A stretch of 33,903 bases of DNA, from positions 1-33,903 of the forward strand of contig CASELS010000009.1 in NCBI GenBank assembly GCA_949288855.1, given 5' to 3'. Position 1 is the stretch's first letter; every line of letters begins with the position of its first letter. A program made the translations under genes and the position numbers. The stretch comes from an uncultured Collinsella sp. Lineage in GTDB: Bacteria > Actinomycetota > Coriobacteriia > Coriobacteriales > Coriobacteriaceae. Below, piece after piece: positions 30,992 through 33,903 of the stretch. The notes under the pieces are model-generated. The model had not been told where the DNA came from. It made no database searches and worked only from the letters and a program-made list of their open reading frames with translations.

Positions 30992-32422
30992 ATGGGAGAG
31001 GCGAGACGGCTCATAAAGAACACCGGCATCATTGCCGTGGGCGGAATGGCGACCAAACTGGTCCAGTTCCTGTTGCTGCCGCTGTATACCACGGTGCTTG
31101 CGCCGGCGGAGTACGGCGCGGTGGACTATCTCAACACCATCGCGCTCTTCTGCGTCCCCGTGGCCTCGCTGCTCATGGACGAGGCGCTCTTCCGCTTTCT
31201 GATTGACTGCAAGACCGAGGAGGACCGCCGTCGCGCCGTCACGGCGACGATCGGCGTGCTCGCGGTGGGCTGCGTGCTGTTTGCCGTGCTCATGGGCGTG
31301 CTGGAGCTGGTCTTCCATCCGGAGAGCTTCTGGTGGATCGTGGCGCTCGTTTATGCGGGCGTGCTCCTACAGGTGGTGTCCGCGCTGCTGAGGGGCTTTG
31401 GCGACACGACGGGGTACGCGCTCGCCAACTTCCTCGCCAGCGCCATCATGATTGTGCTCAACGTGCTCTTCATCGCGGTGCTGCGTTGGGGCGTGAGCGG
31501 CATGCTGGCCGCCACGGTCATCGCCCAGGGCGGCGTCGCGCTCGTGTTTGCCGCGCGCAAGCGGGTGTGGCGCTTCGTCGACCTGCGGGCGATTGATCGC
31601 GCCTTCATGGGCAGGCTCATCCGCTACTCCGTGCCGCTCATTCCCAACAAGGTCTCTTGGACCATCATGAACATGCTCGACCGCCTGGTCATCATGATGG
31701 CGATTGGCCCGGCGGCGGCCGGCCTCTACGCGGTGGCGTACAAGTTTCCCAACGTAATGGATCAGATCTACGGGTTCTTCTACCAGTCCTGGAAGGAGAG
31801 CTCCGCGCGCGCCCTCAACTCGAACGAGGATGAGGTGAGCTTCTACAACCGGATTTACCGTGCCCTCAGGCGCCTCATGATGAGCGTGGTGCTGGGCATG
31901 ACGGCGCTCATGCCGTTTATCTACGATCTCTTGATTGACTGGCAGTACCACGAGGGTATTCTCTACGTGCCCATTCTGCTGCTGGCAACCTATCTGAGCA
32001 ACATCTCAGGGTTCTACGGGGGCATCTTCACGGCCCACAAGGACACCAGGATCATGGGCACCACTACGATTGTCTCCGCGCTTGCGTGTCTCGTGCTCAA
32101 CCTGCTGCTCATTCCGCGCTTTGGCCTCTATGGCGCGAGCTTCGCCACGATCGCGGCCATGTTCATGGTCAACGAGTACCGACGGGTCAAGGTCCGCGCG
32201 TACGCCCGGCTCTCTGAGGACCGCCGTGAGCAGCTCATTACGCTCGTGTGCTTGGTTGCCACGTTTGCCTGCTTCTACCTGGAGGCGTACCTCGACCTGA
32301 CGTGGCTACTCTACATGGGGCTTGCCGTCTCGGCGGCGTTCTTCCTGTGGGCGAACGCGGGTGCCCTGCGCTGGGGCGTCAGGATGGCCCGCGAGTTGGT
32401 GGGCGTGAGGCGCAATGACTGA
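30992..32422 (+). CDS. Oligosaccharide flippase (Wzx-type)
   Basis: A 476-residue membrane protein with twelve to fourteen helices in the polysaccharide exporter (MOP/RfbX) family. LIKNTGIIAVGGMATKLVQF at the start and PLYTTVLAPAEYGAVDYL after the first helix are the classic opening. LIPNKVSWTIMNMLDRLVIM and GLYAVAYKFPNVM are the mid-protein signature. It should move the completed lipid-linked repeat unit outward for the polymerase at 26441. The ATG lies 11 bases after the pyruvyltransferase stop without a visible ribosome site, so translation may rely on coupling. Its last eight bases overlap the next gene. Confidence 0.92.
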   Translation: MGEARRLIKNTGIIAVGGMATKLVQFLLLPLYTTVLAPAEYGAVDYLNTIALFCVPVASLLMDEALFRFLIDCKTEEDRRRAVTATIGVLAVGCVLFAVLMGVLELVFHPESFWWIVALVYAGVLLQVVSALLRGFGDTTGYALANFLASAIMIVLNVLFIAVLRWGVSGMLAATVIAQGGVALVFAARKRVWRFVDLRAIDRAFMGRLIRYSVPLIPNKVSWTIMNMLDRLVIMMAIGPAAAGLYAVAYKFPNVMDQIYGFFYQSWKESSARALNSNEDEVSFYNRIYRALRRLMMSVVLGMTALMPFIYDLLIDWQYHEGILYVPILLLATYLSNISGFYGGIFTAHKDTRIMGTTTIVSALACLVLNLLLIPRFGLYGASFATIAAMFMVNEYRRVKVRAYARLSEDRREQLITLVCLVATFACFYLEAYLDLTWLLYMGLAVSAAFFLWANAGALRWGVRMARELVGVRRND

Positions 32423-33644
32423 GTGCGGTTGCGTGGCCCCCACGCTCTTCTCGTCCGCGTGCGAGTGCTGCGGGTGTGGGGCGTGCCGGGAGGCGTGCCC
32501 GGTGGGCGCCATCAGCATGCATGAAGACGAGTGCGGGTTCGTGTTCCCCCGCCTCGACGCCGGTGTCTGCATCGGATGCAGGCGCTGCAAGCAGGTGTGC
32601 GGCTTTCAGCATAAGTTGGGACAGGTCGCGGGTGAGCGCTCTTACGCTGCGGCGACTGTCGAGGGCCAAATCGAGCGATCGGCCTCCGGGGGCATCTTCG
32701 GCGCCCTGGCACGCGCGACGGTCGCCCGTGGCGGTGTCGTCTTTGGGTGCGCGTACGAGCAGGGGGAAGACGGTCTTCTCGTCCGGCACCGCGCCGCCCG
32801 GACAGAGGAGGAGTTCGAGGGGCTCTATGGGTCCAAGTACGTCCAGAGTTCCGCGTCGGCGTGTTTCGGCGAGGTCGAGCGGGAGCTGAGGGCCGGCCGC
32901 GAGGTGCTCTTCTCCGGCACACCGTGTCAGGTCGCCGGCCTGCGGGGCTATCTGGGTCGGTCGTACGACGGGCTGCTTGCCGTGGACATTGTGTGCCACG
33001 GCGTCCCGAGCGGGCGCATGCTGCGGGAGTACCTGCGAGGCCTGGAGGGCTCGGGCGCGCGCGTGACGGACGCGAGGTTCAGGCCCAAGCGCGACGGATG
33101 GTCGGAGTCGCTGCAGCTCGAGCTCGTGCGTGCCGACGGGGTGCGAACGTGGGTCCCGTCCGGACAGTCGAGCTACTACGACTGCTTCCTGCGCCTCGAG
33201 ACGCTGCGCGACAGCTGCTACGCGTGCCCGTTCGCGGGGTCACTCCGTCCGGGCGACCTCACGGTCGGTGACTTCTGGGGTATCGAGGAGGTGCGCCCCG
33301 ACCTGCTCGACGATGTTGGAGGGCCGTTCAGCCTCCGGCGCGGGGTGTCGTGCCTGCTCGTGAACACCGACGCGGGCGCCCGCCGGCTGGAGGAGCTGGG
33401 CGAGAAGATCGTGCGTGAGCCGGTTGCATTTGAGGATGTGGCACTGCGCAACGACCAGCTGCGCCGCCCGGCTGAGGAGCCCGCCAGTCGCGCGGCGTAC
33501 CTAGCGGCCTTCGCTGAAGGCGGCTGGGACGCGGTCGAGGCTCTGTGGCGACGGGCGGCACGACGGCGTCGCGCGCTGCAGGTTGTCAAGCGCTGCGTGC
33601 CCGGGCCGCTCAAGCGTGTCGTCAAGCGCCTGCTGGGTCGTTGA
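32415..33644 (+). CDS. FrhB/FdhB-like (F420 hydrogenase beta-type) Fe-S protein
   Basis: A 409-residue protein with a ferredoxin-like N-terminus: Cys18, 21, 24, 28 (CxxCxxCxxxCP) and Cys52, 55, 58, 62, for two 4Fe-4S clusters. The FrhB/FdhB C-terminal domain follows, with RSASGGIFGALARA, YGSKYVQSS, SGTPCQVAGLRGYL, DIVCHGVPS and DLTVGDFWGI. These are family hallmarks also found in polysaccharide-cluster members of unknown substrate. Family relatives bind flavin and pass electrons; F420 itself is not implied. It overlaps the flippase stop (ATGACTGA). It may reduce or epimerise a sugar or work with the pyruvyltransferase, but no reaction is established. Confidence 0.88.
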   Translation: MTECGCVAPTLFSSACECCGCGACREACPVGAISMHEDECGFVFPRLDAGVCIGCRRCKQVCGFQHKLGQVAGERSYAAATVEGQIERSASGGIFGALARATVARGGVVFGCAYEQGEDGLLVRHRAARTEEEFEGLYGSKYVQSSASACFGEVERELRAGREVLFSGTPCQVAGLRGYLGRSYDGLLAVDIVCHGVPSGRMLREYLRGLEGSGARVTDARFRPKRDGWSESLQLELVRADGVRTWVPSGQSSYYDCFLRLETLRDSCYACPFAGSLRPGDLTVGDFWGIEEVRPDLLDDVGGPFSLRRGVSCLLVNTDAGARRLEELGEKIVREPVAFEDVALRNDQLRRPAEEPASRAAYLAAFAEGGWDAVEALWRRAARRRRALQVVKRCVPGPLKRVVKRLLGR

Positions 33645-33691
33645 GGCCGCGAGCTTTCAATTCGTGTATCGTTTAGGAAGATTAATCGTGA

Positions 33692-33903
<212 letters not shown>

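Overview
The window is bacterial, GC-rich and gene-dense, with strong GGAGG-type ribosome sites and many GTG/TTG starts. The mix of a lichenan/cellobiose-type PTS, Firmicutes-like capsule genes and actinobacterial base composition suggests a host-associated anaerobe of the Coriobacteriia (Olsenella/Collinsella-like). This placement is inferred from gene content and composition only. Nearly everything here builds cell-surface polysaccharide. Two inserts, a phage-defence gene pair and a sugar-uptake operon, interrupt that theme.

Layout. (1) 1-1529: the 5' part of an unknown minus-strand gene, then an AAA ATPase with a C-terminal winged-helix-like tail. (2) 1690-10280: one rightward operon of clearly lower GC. 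In order it holds rfbA, an ArnC/GtrB-like undecaprenyl-phosphate glycosyltransferase, an ATP-grasp ligase, a GT-C-like membrane protein, a PLP decarboxylase, a second ATP-grasp ligase, and a WecE-type dTDP-4-keto-6-deoxyglucose transaminase. (3) 10375-14758: a leftward acyltransferase-3 protein, a zinc-ribbon/DUF6273 membrane protein, and a second GT-C-like protein paralogous to the first. (4) 14827-17524: a STAS-like (DUF4325) protein and an AbiL-type (RloA-like ATPase plus RloB-like) defence pair. A short duplicated gene-end sequence brackets the pair. (5) 17493-23441: a licR-licBCAH-like beta-glucoside PTS operon (PRD regulator, EIIB, EIIC, EIIA, 6-phospho-beta-glucosidase) with its own HPr. 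(6) 23487-33644: a high-GC Wzx/Wzy-type cluster with a leftward flippase, then priming sugar-phosphate transferase, GT2, polymerase, two more GT2s, pyruvyltransferase, flippase and an FrhB-like Fe-S protein. (7) 33707-end: the start of rfbB. So rfbA and rfbB, consecutive steps of one pathway, lie about 31 kb apart at the two ends of the locus.

How the genes may work together. RfbA and RfbB make dTDP-4-keto-6-deoxyglucose. The WecE-like enzyme would aminate it to dTDP-Fuc4N. The two ATP-grasp ligases and the decarboxylase, all in the same operon, could make or attach an amino-acid-derived group. The ArnC-like enzyme could load the finished sugar on undecaprenyl phosphate, and the GT-C proteins could move it onto a polymer outside the cell, in the manner of the Arn and Gtr pathways. 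This combination is the best candidate here for an undescribed system. The family calls are well supported by motifs; the pathway itself is inference.
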